Of a stretch of DNA of 20,352 nucleotides, positions 13,665 to 20,352 are shown in pieces; within the stretch, counting starts at the first letter, position 1; every line of letters begins with the position of its first letter. The notes under the pieces are model-generated. The model searched no databases and was not told the origin of the DNA. It was given only the letters and a program-made list of their open reading frames with translations. This DNA is from JAVBOW01 sp031551595 (GTDB lineage: Bacteria; Bacteroidota; Bacteroidia; Bacteroidales; Rikenellaceae). The stretch is from the NCBI GenBank assembly GCA_031551595.1, contig JAVBNK010000008.1:1-20352 (forward strand), in the 5' to 3' direction. Position numbers and translations under genes: made by a program.

Positions 13665-15023
13665 TTACCTCCTTAAATTGACGGTGCGCGTGGCGTCGTA
13701 GAACACCTCGTTGTCGTAGTCGGTGGCGATCCTAAACGTGTCGCCCTTCCTGAAGAAGCGGGATTTGGCCACATGCAGGCGCATCGTGTCCTCACTGCGT
13801 TCGTTGGCCGTCTGGTTCAGGCTGATCAGGTGGGTGCAGGGCCGGGCAAGGCCCTTGGCCTCGGAACAGTTGTATTCGGTCAGCACGTTGTTCTCGTCGT
13901 TGAGCCAGTCGCGGTTCTCGATGGTGGCCTGGTAGGTGACCACCATCCACACCGATTCGTCGGCGGCCAGGTCTTTCAGGTCGTTGGCCACCGCGATGCG
14001 TTTGCTGCGTTCATGCTCGGCGCCCCATTGCCGGCGGCTGGCGTCGGTCAGCAGGTCCATCGAATCGATGATCACGATATCGGGCGAGTGGCCGTTGATC
14101 TTGCGGTATTCGGCGATCCCGTTTTTGATATCCATCGACGATACGCGGCTGTTGAAGCGGGGAAAGCTGCGCACGGTAATGCTGCCGCAGTATTTCTCCA
14201 GTTCTTTTTCGAAATGCCTGAGTTCCAGGTCAGATATCTTGCCCCGCTCGAAATGGAAGGCGTTTCGGGAGATCAACCCGCCCGAGTAGGCGTTCAGGGC
14301 TTCCTCCTCGGAACCTTCCAACTGGAAGTGCAGCACATGGAGCGCATCGTCGATGTTGGCCCTAATGCCGATATGCTTCGCCATGTGGGATTTACCCACA
14401 CCGGTCGAGGCCAAAAAGCAGGTGAGTTGCCCGCGCAGGTTGCGCCCGTTGTTGAGCTCGTCCAGGTCGGGGATGTAGAAGCGCTTGACTTGTCGCTGGC
14501 CGGAGTTGACCACCTCGTTTTCCTTTTGCTGGTTGCGCCTGAAGCGCATCGAAAAGGTCTTCACCACATCGATGTAGGCGCTGGTCTTGAGCGTAAAGCC
14601 GGACAGCCATTCGGCATAGCTTTTCAGTTTTTCCTGTGCCTGATCCTGCTTGTTCTGGTTGTACAGCCGTCCCACCTCGCCGTATACGGCCTGCAGTTCC
14701 ACCCCTTTGATGTAGGTTTCGAGCATATCCACCACCACCTCGGGGTTCTGTTCGCCGTTGTACTCGCGGAAGGTCTCGATCAGTTCAATGGCGTCGTAAT
14801 CCTGGGAGAATGTCTGCGAGAGGACGGCGTAGGTCGGTGCGCATTTGTAATTGCGGTAGTGGTTGGCGAACACCTCCTGCACCCGCTGGAAGGAACGGTC
14901 GGGCAGGAACTCCCTGCGCATGTGGGCGACCAGGATGCCGCACACGGCATCGTAGCGGATGGCCGTGGCGTAAAGCTCGTAAAGGAACTCCGCCGAAAGT
15001 GCGTTTTTACTGCCTGTCGCCAT
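13665..15023 (-). CDS. dnaB: Replicative DNA helicase (DnaB-like)
   Basis: The 452-residue protein has a helical N-terminal region (1-145) and a RecA-like motor. Walker A is ASTGVGKS (205-212), and Walker B is DIVIIDSMD (315-323). Later landmarks are WMVVTYQATI and LHVAKSRFFRKGDTFRIATD near the end, which correspond to the sensor and the terminal beta hairpin of DnaB-type enzymes. It unwinds the parental duplex 5'-3' as a hexamer and couples to the primase encoded just downstream (3-base gap). The N-terminal domain is divergent from bacterial DnaB. The start overlaps the preceding unknown gene by 17 bases. Confidence 0.87.
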   Translation of the reverse strand: MATGSKNALSAEFLYELYATAIRYDAVCGILVAHMRREFLPDRSFQRVQEVFANHYRNYKCAPTYAVLSQTFSQDYDAIELIETFREYNGEQNPEVVVDMLETYIKGVELQAVYGEVGRLYNQNKQDQAQEKLKSYAEWLSGFTLKTSAYIDVVKTFSMRFRRNQQKENEVVNSGQRQVKRFYIPDLDELNNGRNLRGQLTCFLASTGVGKSHMAKHIGIRANIDDALHVLHFQLEGSEEEALNAYSGGLISRNAFHFERGKISDLELRHFEKELEKYCGSITVRSFPRFNSRVSSMDIKNGIAEYRKINGHSPDIVIIDSMDLLTDASRRQWGAEHERSKRIAVANDLKDLAADESVWMVVTYQATIENRDWLNDENNVLTEYNCSEAKGLARPCTHLISLNQTANERSEDTMRLHVAKSRFFRKGDTFRIATDYDNEVFYDATRTVNLRR

Positions 15024-15630
15024 GCCGCCCCCTTTCGTGATATGCTTCCACCCGTATGCGGTAGAGTTCGCAGTAGCGCTGCCGGGTCACCTCGCGGCAC
15101 TTCTCAGCCGTGGGGCAGCATTCGCAGGCCGGCGAGAAAGGGGTCCAGCCCAGGGTGGATACCTGGCAGATGTAGAACCCGGCGGCCGTGCCGAGCAGTC
15201 TTTTCTTCGTGCCCTCCTCATACTCCGGAAATACGAACTTGAACAGCGGATGTTGTGACCGGTCCTGAAACAGGGAGAGTATGGCCCCCCGGCTCAAGCC
15301 GTGCTCCCGGAGCCAGCGGTCCTGGTGGTATTTCTGTATCGCTGTGTTGCGGTCGTAGCGCTCCAGCGCCTTTTCCCCGAAGGAGTGGGTCACCCGCCAG
15401 CGGGGCAGGTAGTCCTCCCCGAAGCGGGTGACGGCATATGCCTGGCAGACGCAGTAATCCACGATGCGCTCCCGACCCAGGGTGATGTGTTTTCTTTCCA
15501 GGGCCGCCATGCACTGGGCCACGCTCCGTGCGGCGATCCCTCCGCCAGGGAATGAAAAAGCCGGATCGATGAGCTTGAAGAGCATCGTGAACACCTGGCG
15601 GGCGTACTTATCGGTCGATTGCTTCTCCAT
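15007..15630 (-). CDS. Unknown protein with Cys cluster between sigma and helicase
   Basis: I do not recognise this 207-residue protein with certainty. It is helical and basic, with a conserved-looking segment (FSFPGGGIAARSVAQCMAAL, then VDYCVCQAYAVTRFGEDYLP) and, near the C-terminus, CECCPTAEKC followed ten residues later by another Cys (RQRYCELYRIR), spacing that could bind zinc or an iron-sulfur cluster. It has no P-loop. It overlaps the helicase gene by 17 bases and the sigma gene by 23, so the three are translated together. Its position directly before the replicative helicase is where many phages keep a helicase loader or replication initiator; that role is a guess from context. Confidence 0.6.
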   Translation of the reverse strand: MEKQSTDKYARQVFTMLFKLIDPAFSFPGGGIAARSVAQCMAALERKHITLGRERIVDYCVCQAYAVTRFGEDYLPRWRVTHSFGEKALERYDRNTAIQKYHQDRWLREHGLSRGAILSLFQDRSQHPLFKFVFPEYEEGTKKRLLGTAAGFYICQVSTLGWTPFSPACECCPTAEKCREVTRQRYCELYRIRVEAYHERGRHGDRQ

Positions 15631-16219
15631 CGCGGTTGATCATTTTGCGGAGTTGTTGTTTGGCCAGAAACAGGCGGCTTTTGATGGTCTCGATGTTGCG
15701 GGTGCGCAGGTTGCCATCCCGATGGGCGATCTCCATGATCTCTTCGAGCTTGTAGCCCGCCTGCTGCAGCAGCAACGCATCGCGGTAGATAGGCTTGAGC
15801 CGACCGATGGCCCTCAGCACGTCATCGTTGTAGTGTTGACGGTAGTTATCCATGCCCATGCAATTCCCGCTGACATGGCCCTCGTCAATATCACACCCCA
15901 CCAGATCATCCGTTTTGATGTCGTCATTGCGTTTGAACATGCCGTTTTTGCGGTTCATGTCGGCCACGAAGCGGCGCGTGACGATATGGAGCCACGTCTG
16001 GATGCTGCGGCCCGGGTCGTATGTTTCGATGTATTTGAAAAAGTTGATAAGGACCTCGTTGAAGTTGTCCGCTACATCCCCCGGGAAGAAGGTGTAGCGG
16101 ATACATAGCTTATAGATAAGGTTCTTATGGGGCAGGACGTACTGGTTGAATAATTCGGTACGCCTGCGGACAGATTCGTCAGGTTGTAGTTCGTCCTCGG
16201 GGATATACTTGCGGTCCAC
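15608..16219 (-). CDS. Phage RNA polymerase sigma factor (sigma-70 family, ECF-like)
   Basis: A 203-residue protein with two helical domains. The sigma-2 region (about residues 24-95) includes LFNQYVLPHKNLIYKLCIRY, DNFNEVLINFFKYI and the -10-reading PGRSIQTWLHIVTRRFVADM. The sigma-4 region (about 135-195) has LRAIGRLKPIYRDALLLQQ, then GYKLEEIMEIAHRDGNLRTR and a recognition helix ETIKSRLFLAKQQLRKMI. It lacks regions 1.1 and 3, like ECF sigmas. It would redirect the host RNA polymerase to phage promoters. The start is a GTG at 16219; I see no better ATG in frame. An 80-base AT-rich gap (16220-16299) separates it from the resolvase gene, the largest gap within this operon, and could hold an internal promoter, though no consensus is evident. 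Confidence 0.85.
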   Translation of the reverse strand: MDRKYIPEDELQPDESVRRRTELFNQYVLPHKNLIYKLCIRYTFFPGDVADNFNEVLINFFKYIETYDPGRSIQTWLHIVTRRFVADMNRKNGMFKRNDDIKTDDLVGCDIDEGHVSGNCMGMDNYRQHYNDDVLRAIGRLKPIYRDALLLQQAGYKLEEIMEIAHRDGNLRTRNIETIKSRLFLAKQQLRKMINRDGEAIDR

Positions 16220-16299
16220 TTCATTGCCGGCATAAGTAATTAGCGAATAATGTTTTATCTTAATCTGTCAGCTTGAAGCGTCATGTTGTGGCCGGGCCG

Positions 16300-16791
16300 T
16301 TACGGTATCCGGTATTTGCGGCAGTAGTAATGGAAGATCAGAAAGGCGTCGGCCTGGTTGTCGTCGCGGGGGAAGAACCGGTATTTCTCCTCGCAGGCCC
16401 GGATCATCTCCTCTTTGGTCGCCCGTCCGTTCCCGGTCGCCCATTTCTTGAGTGCCGATACGTTCACATACATCGGCGGCGGCAGTTCCATTTGTTCGCA
16501 CACCAGGCGCATGATGCCGTGCAGTTGCGCGAGTTTGCGCATGTCGGTGAAGAACCTGTTCACGTTGATGTCCTCGACGACCAGTTGCCGGATGCCGTGC
16601 CGCGTGATCGTCCAGGTCAGGGCGTCGTGGAAGGCTTTATAGGGCTTGTTCTGGTTGCGCTTTACCGAGGGGCGGAAGTCCCACGTCCCGAACTTATGGG
16701 GGCAGTAGTAACCGCACAGTGTCGCGATGTCCAACGCCAGAACTTCGCCCTTCGATAGTGATGCGTTACTGGACGATTCTCGACTCTCCAT
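16300..16791 (-). CDS. RuvC-like Holliday junction resolvase
   Basis: The 163-residue protein has the RNase H-like acidic set of RuvC: LALDIATLCGYY (D21), QLVVEDINV (E73) and PRDDNQADAFLI (D144, D148). A KKWATGNGRATKEEM segment before the last acidic pair matches the RuvC KxxxTGxGxAxKxxM pattern. It cuts branched DNA such as Holliday junctions before packaging, or resolves recombination intermediates. It follows the SbcC-like gene with a 26-base overlap, so repair/recombination and resolution genes are linked. The length is close to bacterial RuvC (about 170 residues). Confidence 0.85.
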   Translation of the reverse strand: MESRESSSNASLSKGEVLALDIATLCGYYCPHKFGTWDFRPSVKRNQNKPYKAFHDALTWTITRHGIRQLVVEDINVNRFFTDMRKLAQLHGIMRLVCEQMELPPPMYVNVSALKKWATGNGRATKEEMIRACEEKYRFFPRDDNQADAFLIFHYYCRKYRIP

Positions 16792-19090
16792 TGGCTTTGC
16801 GGATCAGTAAGCGGTGGGCATACCCTTCGGCGATGTTGCCGTGCGAAACCACCAGTGCGGTCACCCCGAGGCGGTTCATGGCGGAGAATGTGCAGGCCAG
16901 TCCCGATTCGTCCATGCTATCCAGCAACTCATCGATCACGATCAGGTCGAGGCCGCGCTCCTCTTCGCAGGCGGAGTTCACTAACTGCTGCATGGCCAGA
17001 ATAACGGCCAGGCCGAGGCGGGCGTTCTCGCCGGCGCTGCATTTGCCGAACGAGCCGATGTCCACCCCGTCGCGCAGGATACCCACCGAAATCTTTTCCC
17101 GCGTACCTCCTGTTTTGAGGGCGGTATATCCCCCGAACTGAATGCGGATGTCGCTGCCCAGGTCGGCGAGGATGGCGTTGACCATGCGGCCGAGCGCTTC
17201 GATCTTTGTGTTGGCCAGATAGCTTTTGAACAGTACGAAACGTTCCTTCTGTCCGGCCAGGGTGCGGTGTGCCGCCTCGATTCCGTTTTTCCGTTCCAGG
17301 ATGGCCGAGGATTCCTTGCGGCACTCTTTGAGCGCCTCCCGGAGCGAGGCGGCCAGTTCGTCGCCCGGCGATGCCTCCAATTCCCTAATGGTTCCCTCCA
17401 GGGTTTCGACCGAACTGTGGGCCGCCGCCATCTCCTCGTTGCAGGCGTTGATCCGGCGCTCGTTGGCGGCGTTTTGGTCATCGATGGCGGCAAACGCCTC
17501 GTCGAACATCCGCCCGCGCAGGTCAGCGATCTCCTTGCTTCGGGTGGCGATACACTCCCGCAGGTGCTTGAGGTTGGCGTCGTGGGCTTCCATTTCGTAC
17601 TCGGCCGACTGGAGCGTTCGCCGGGCGGCGGCAAGGCGGCCTTCCCATGCGGCGCGGGAGTCGGTCAGCCCGCGCAGTTCGTGTTTGAGGTAAGTGCGTA
17701 TCTGGTCGCCCTTTTCGATTTCCAGTTCTCCGTCCAAAATCTGACCGGCCAGCGAGGATAGGGTCTCTTCTCCCGTTTCGAGGTCTTTACGGGCGGTCAC
17801 CGCGTCGAACCCCTTGTCCGATACGAGGAATTCATGCTTGCAGGCAGGACAGGTAATCGTGCCGGCCAACTGGTTCTGCAGGTGTTCCACGGATTGAGTG
17901 ATCACCCTGCGCGTCCGCTTCAGGGCGTTGGTGTCGTCAGTGATCCCGGCGATCTTCTCTTCGAGTCCGGCCAGCTCCTCCCGGTATTGCGCGTCCTTTT
18001 CCGCCGACTCCCCCTCGAAGACCTTGTACTCGCTTTGCAGGGCCAGCAGCGCCGCCGTCGCCGTCCCGATCCTGTCCGCCGTCCGGCCGATGACCGTTTC
18101 AAGGACCGCAACCTGTTGCCGGGCATCGGCGATCTCTTGCTTTTTCGTTTCCACGACACCTGCCCAATCGGTGGGCTTCTCGCCGACCAGCCCGTCGAGC
18201 AGGGCCAGTATCCCGGCGTTGCATTCTTCGAGCCCCAGGCCGGAGTTCTCGATCCGCTGCAGGCTGTTGTCCGCCTCATCCAGTGCCCGGGATAACCCCC
18301 TGGCCTGGGCAAGCTGATCCTGATGCTGGCGTACCAGCACCCGCTTCTCGGTGACGGTTTGCCGGATCGAGGCGATGCGCTCCTCTTTGGTGCGCTGCTT
18401 CTCTTTTTGATTAGACTCCTCCCTGCCGATCTGCTCGGTGAGCATCCGGATGCGACCGTCCATCGCGGCCATTTCGAGGGATGCCGTCCGGACGCCCTCT
18501 TCGAGGGGGGCGATGTCCTCCTGTATCCATTCGATGGCCTGGTCCACGAGCGTTCCGTTGGAGAAGCGGTTGATGATCTCTTTCTTCTCCTTGTCCGGGG
18601 CCAGCAGGAAATCCTGATAGCGGTAGCGCGAAAGCAGGAAGTTGTTCAGCAGTTCGTCACGGGTGATGCCCAGTTTTTCGAGGATGTAGCGGTTGTAGCC
18701 CTCCACCGAGGGCTGCATGGCCTCATCGGTCAGCACCTCGCGTCCGTCCCGCTCGATGCGGCACGATACCACGGAAGATCCCTTACGGAATACTTCGCGG
18801 CGCACAGTGAACACCTCGTCCGCCGCCTCGTTGTAGAATTCCAGGGTCACACAGCATGCTTCGGCGTTGTCGTTGATGATCTCGTCGGCGCGGACTTTGC
18901 GCAGCGGTGTTCCCGTAATGCCCAGGGCGATGCACTCGATCAGGGCCGACTTGCCCGAGCCGTTGCTCTGCTGGCTTTCGTTGTCCTGGTTGGAGCCGAA
19001 GACGAGGGTGGTCACCCCTTGCTCCAGCGTGTAGTCCAACTCCCGGAAAGCGCAGACGTTCTGCGCCGTTATATTATTGAGTTTCCACAT
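16766..19090 (-). CDS. sbcC: SbcC/Rad50-type ATPase (recombination nuclease subunit)
   Basis: A 774-residue protein. Walker A is in FGSNQDNESQQSNGSGKS (31-48), with the expanded loop seen in T4 gp46-like phage proteins. Two long coiled-coil arms (about 190-400 and 430-630) flank a zinc hook CPAC (414-417). The ABC signature CSAGENARLGL lies near 684-694, and Walker B LDLIVIDE at 714-721, with a D-loop SMDESGL and an SHG switch after it. It works with the Mre11/SbcD-like nuclease encoded immediately upstream to process DNA ends and start recombination. I start it at the ATG at 19090 (MWKLNNITAQNVCAF). The frame is open upstream to 19222, but that part has shadow composition. It overlaps the SbcD gene by 17 bases. 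Confidence 0.9.
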   Translation of the reverse strand: MWKLNNITAQNVCAFRELDYTLEQGVTTLVFGSNQDNESQQSNGSGKSALIECIALGITGTPLRKVRADEIINDNAEACCVTLEFYNEAADEVFTVRREVFRKGSSVVSCRIERDGREVLTDEAMQPSVEGYNRYILEKLGITRDELLNNFLLSRYRYQDFLLAPDKEKKEIINRFSNGTLVDQAIEWIQEDIAPLEEGVRTASLEMAAMDGRIRMLTEQIGREESNQKEKQRTKEERIASIRQTVTEKRVLVRQHQDQLAQARGLSRALDEADNSLQRIENSGLGLEECNAGILALLDGLVGEKPTDWAGVVETKKQEIADARQQVAVLETVIGRTADRIGTATAALLALQSEYKVFEGESAEKDAQYREELAGLEEKIAGITDDTNALKRTRRVITQSVEHLQNQLAGTITCPACKHEFLVSDKGFDAVTARKDLETGEETLSSLAGQILDGELEIEKGDQIRTYLKHELRGLTDSRAAWEGRLAAARRTLQSAEYEMEAHDANLKHLRECIATRSKEIADLRGRMFDEAFAAIDDQNAANERRINACNEEMAAAHSSVETLEGTIRELEASPGDELAASLREALKECRKESSAILERKNGIEAAHRTLAGQKERFVLFKSYLANTKIEALGRMVNAILADLGSDIRIQFGGYTALKTGGTREKISVGILRDGVDIGSFGKCSAGENARLGLAVILAMQQLVNSACEEERGLDLIVIDELLDSMDESGLACTFSAMNRLGVTALVVSHGNIAEGYAHRLLIRKANGESRIVQ

Positions 19091-20144
19091 AATGTTCGAT
19101 TTTTGAGAGATAATCCAGTCCCAGCGCCACATCGTCGTATTGCCGTTGGGCGCAGAACTCTTCGTAGCTTTCGCGCAACCTGCGGCTGTCGTATTTGTCG
19201 AGCACTCCCGTCGAGCCGCCATCCACGATTGAGACTTCCTCGGTGACGATCTCCACCTTCGAAGCCCCCGCCTCCATGAGCCGGGCCTTGTCGATTTCCT
19301 TAGAGTCGGTGGCCGAGCAATGCACTCGTACCTTGACCTTGTAACGCCCTTCGGCCCGGATTTCGTCGAGCCGGTCGCAAAGGCGGATATCTGCCTTTGC
19401 CGCGGGCAGGTCGATCACCTGGTAGCGGATGTTCGCCTGATTCTCGATGAACTCCGAAGCGCCGTCGTTGTAAATGATCGTGTAACCTTTCTGCTCATCC
19501 TCGCCGAAGTTGTGCTGGCGCGAGGAGCCGATGTAGTGAATGTCGGTCCCTTTGATCCGGGTCCGGTTGTGGTAATGCCCCACGAACACCTGCTCGAAGT
19601 CATGGAAGATGTCGGCCGGCAGTTCGTCCCCGGAGGGTTGCGCCAGGGCGCCATTGATGCCCTCGTGGATATAGAGGTAGTTCATTGCCTCTTCCACGAG
19701 GCTGCCCGCGATCAGGGCGTCGAGCTTTTCGAGGAAGCTGCCCCGCTCCGGAAAATAGGCGATCATGTGCAGTGCGAAATCCCACGATTCATCGCGCAGG
19801 GTCAGTATGTCGTCCACCACCGTCACATTCGGGTGGCGGTTAAAGACGTGGCAGTAGCCGCGCAGGGACTCCTGGTTGACAAGATCGTGGTTGCCGTTGG
19901 CCAGGGTGATGTGTACCCCCCGGCGCCACGCGGCATCGAGCGCATCCCCCACGGCCAGCAGCACATCGAGGGTCTGCGAGGCCCGGGAGTGGAACAGGTC
20001 GCCGCCCAGGGCGATCTCCCCTATATCCAACCTTTCGCATATCTCCAGCGCCTCGTTCCAGTTGGCGGCGAACTCCGGTATGGTGTCCTTCGAAATGTGC
20101 AGGTCGTTCATCAACAACAGGCACGGTTTATTTTTTCTTTCCAT
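19074..20144 (-). CDS. sbcD: SbcD/Mre11-type nuclease
   Basis: A 356-residue calcineurin-like phosphoesterase. The metal-binding motifs are in order: NDLHIS (D14, H16), GGDLFHSR (D49), ANGNHDL (N85, H86, D87), YIHEG (H160) and FVGHYHNRT (H190, H192), with IGSSRQHNFGE after them. It is the nuclease partner of the SbcC/Rad50-like ATPase encoded just downstream and resembles T4 gp47 in role: processing double-strand ends for recombination-dependent replication. The C-terminal tail (SYEEFCAQRQYDDVALGLDY) is helical, as expected for the Rad50-binding region. The ATG at 20144 is the first in frame. A hairpin lies just upstream (20165-20189). Confidence 0.9.
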   Translation of the reverse strand: MERKNKPCLLLMNDLHISKDTIPEFAANWNEALEICERLDIGEIALGGDLFHSRASQTLDVLLAVGDALDAAWRRGVHITLANGNHDLVNQESLRGYCHVFNRHPNVTVVDDILTLRDESWDFALHMIAYFPERGSFLEKLDALIAGSLVEEAMNYLYIHEGINGALAQPSGDELPADIFHDFEQVFVGHYHNRTRIKGTDIHYIGSSRQHNFGEDEQKGYTIIYNDGASEFIENQANIRYQVIDLPAAKADIRLCDRLDEIRAEGRYKVKVRVHCSATDSKEIDKARLMEAGASKVEIVTEEVSIVDGGSTGVLDKYDSRRLRESYEEFCAQRQYDDVALGLDYLSKIEHYVETQ

Positions 20145-20164
20145 TTGAACATACGAACTTTAGA

Positions 20165-20189
20165 GGGAACGCGGTGTGACCCGCGCCCC
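20165..20189 (-). other. GC-rich hairpin upstream of the SbcD gene
   Basis: On the minus strand GGGGCGCGG, loop GTCACA and CCGCGTTCCC form about nine pairs, with one bulged T and a G-T pair. It lies between the partial gene and the SbcD start (76-base gap 20145-20220), about 20 bases before the ATG. No T-run follows (TCTAAAG), so it is a poor terminator. It could stabilise or attenuate the message. No promoter consensus is visible in this gap. Confidence 0.45.
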
Positions 20190-20220
20190 TTTGGTTGTCT
20201 TATATGTCGTCGGATTGTCC

Positions 20221-20352
20221 CTACCTGCGGCGGCGGGGTGCCATGGATTCGTCTTCGGCCGCGTCCTGTACCTGTTCGTCCTGCGCCTGGGGTTCGACCT
20301 CTGCACGGTTACCGGCGTTGTGGAGGTGGTCCTCGATCATCTCCAGCAGTTC
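20221..20352 (-). CDS. C-terminal end of an unidentified protein (partial)
   Basis: Only the last 43 residues are in the window: ELLEMIEDHLHNAGNRAEVE, then a Gln/Asp/Glu-rich linker, then DESMAPRRRR and a TAG stop at 20221-20223. The acidic tail closed by four arginines is distinctive, but the family cannot be told from it. Its place just upstream of SbcD suggests another recombination or replication protein. The reading direction and codon use match the neighbours, so it is very likely a real gene. Confidence 0.65.
   Translation of the reverse strand, partial: ELLEMIEDHLHNAGNRAEVEPQAQDEQVQDAAEDESMAPRRRR

Noticed and set aside
13773..15242. A 489-codon plus-strand open frame across the helicase gene
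   Set aside because: It is antisense to the clear DnaB-like helicase; its composition is that of a GC-rich shadow, and it has no recognisable domain.
19091..19222. N-terminal extension of the SbcC-like protein
   Set aside because: The extra 44 residues are Thr/Ala/Asn-rich, lie over the SbcD gene and precede a canonical start (MWKLNNITAQN) that matches family N-termini.
1..20352. tRNA genes, rRNA, CRISPR arrays, insertion sequences and integrase or attachment sites
   Set aside because: I saw no cloverleaf, no regularly spaced repeats, no transposase or integrase motif; gaps between genes are short.

Overview
The window looks like the replication/recombination segment of a double-stranded DNA tailed phage or prophage of a Bacteroidota host. 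The host call rests on three things. One promoter fits the Bacteroidota pattern (TTTG, 20 nt, TAnnTTTG at 4293-4324). Several small proteins resemble families I associate with Bacteroides-type phages (DUF5675- and DUF6549-like). Ribosome binding sites are weak, with many overlapping starts. Base composition is GC-rich by eye, so a high-GC host is plausible. No host chromosomal gene is visible.

Layout, right to left on the minus strand. From the right edge there is a partial gene, then an SbcD/SbcC-type nuclease-ATPase pair, a RuvC-like resolvase, a phage sigma factor, an unknown Cys-containing protein, a DnaB-type helicase, a DnaG-type primase, a C-family DNA polymerase split into two genes, a guanylate-kinase-like protein, a DEDDh exonuclease and a small unknown protein. 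Nearly all are joined by short overlaps, so this is probably one transcription unit. A clear intrinsic terminator (about 7126-7157) closes it. The small terminase subunit follows immediately, then a group of small membrane/coiled-coil proteins (5336-6650) that looks like a lysis or accessory cassette.

Two plus-strand genes (4344-5352) interrupt the minus-strand layout. They have their own Bacteroidota promoter, and the second resembles polymorphic-toxin immunity proteins, so they look like a moron.

The most unusual locus is the cytosine-C5 DNA methyltransferase at 1362-4235. A complete 343-residue intein with a LAGLIDADG-type endonuclease domain sits directly before its catalytic cysteine. 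A second, in-frame insertion encoding an HNH/AP2 endonuclease sits just after motif VIII. The C-terminal half also carries a 534-codon open frame in the +1 register with protein-like composition, and the HNH domain is encoded in that second frame. Both frames stay open through the insertion.

At the left edge are a DUF5675-like protein and a radical-SAM-like protein with an atypical CX4CX2C cysteine motif. Together the window encodes most of a self-sufficient replisome (helicase, primase, polymerase, separate exonuclease), recombination and resolution functions, its own sigma factor, and DNA methylation.
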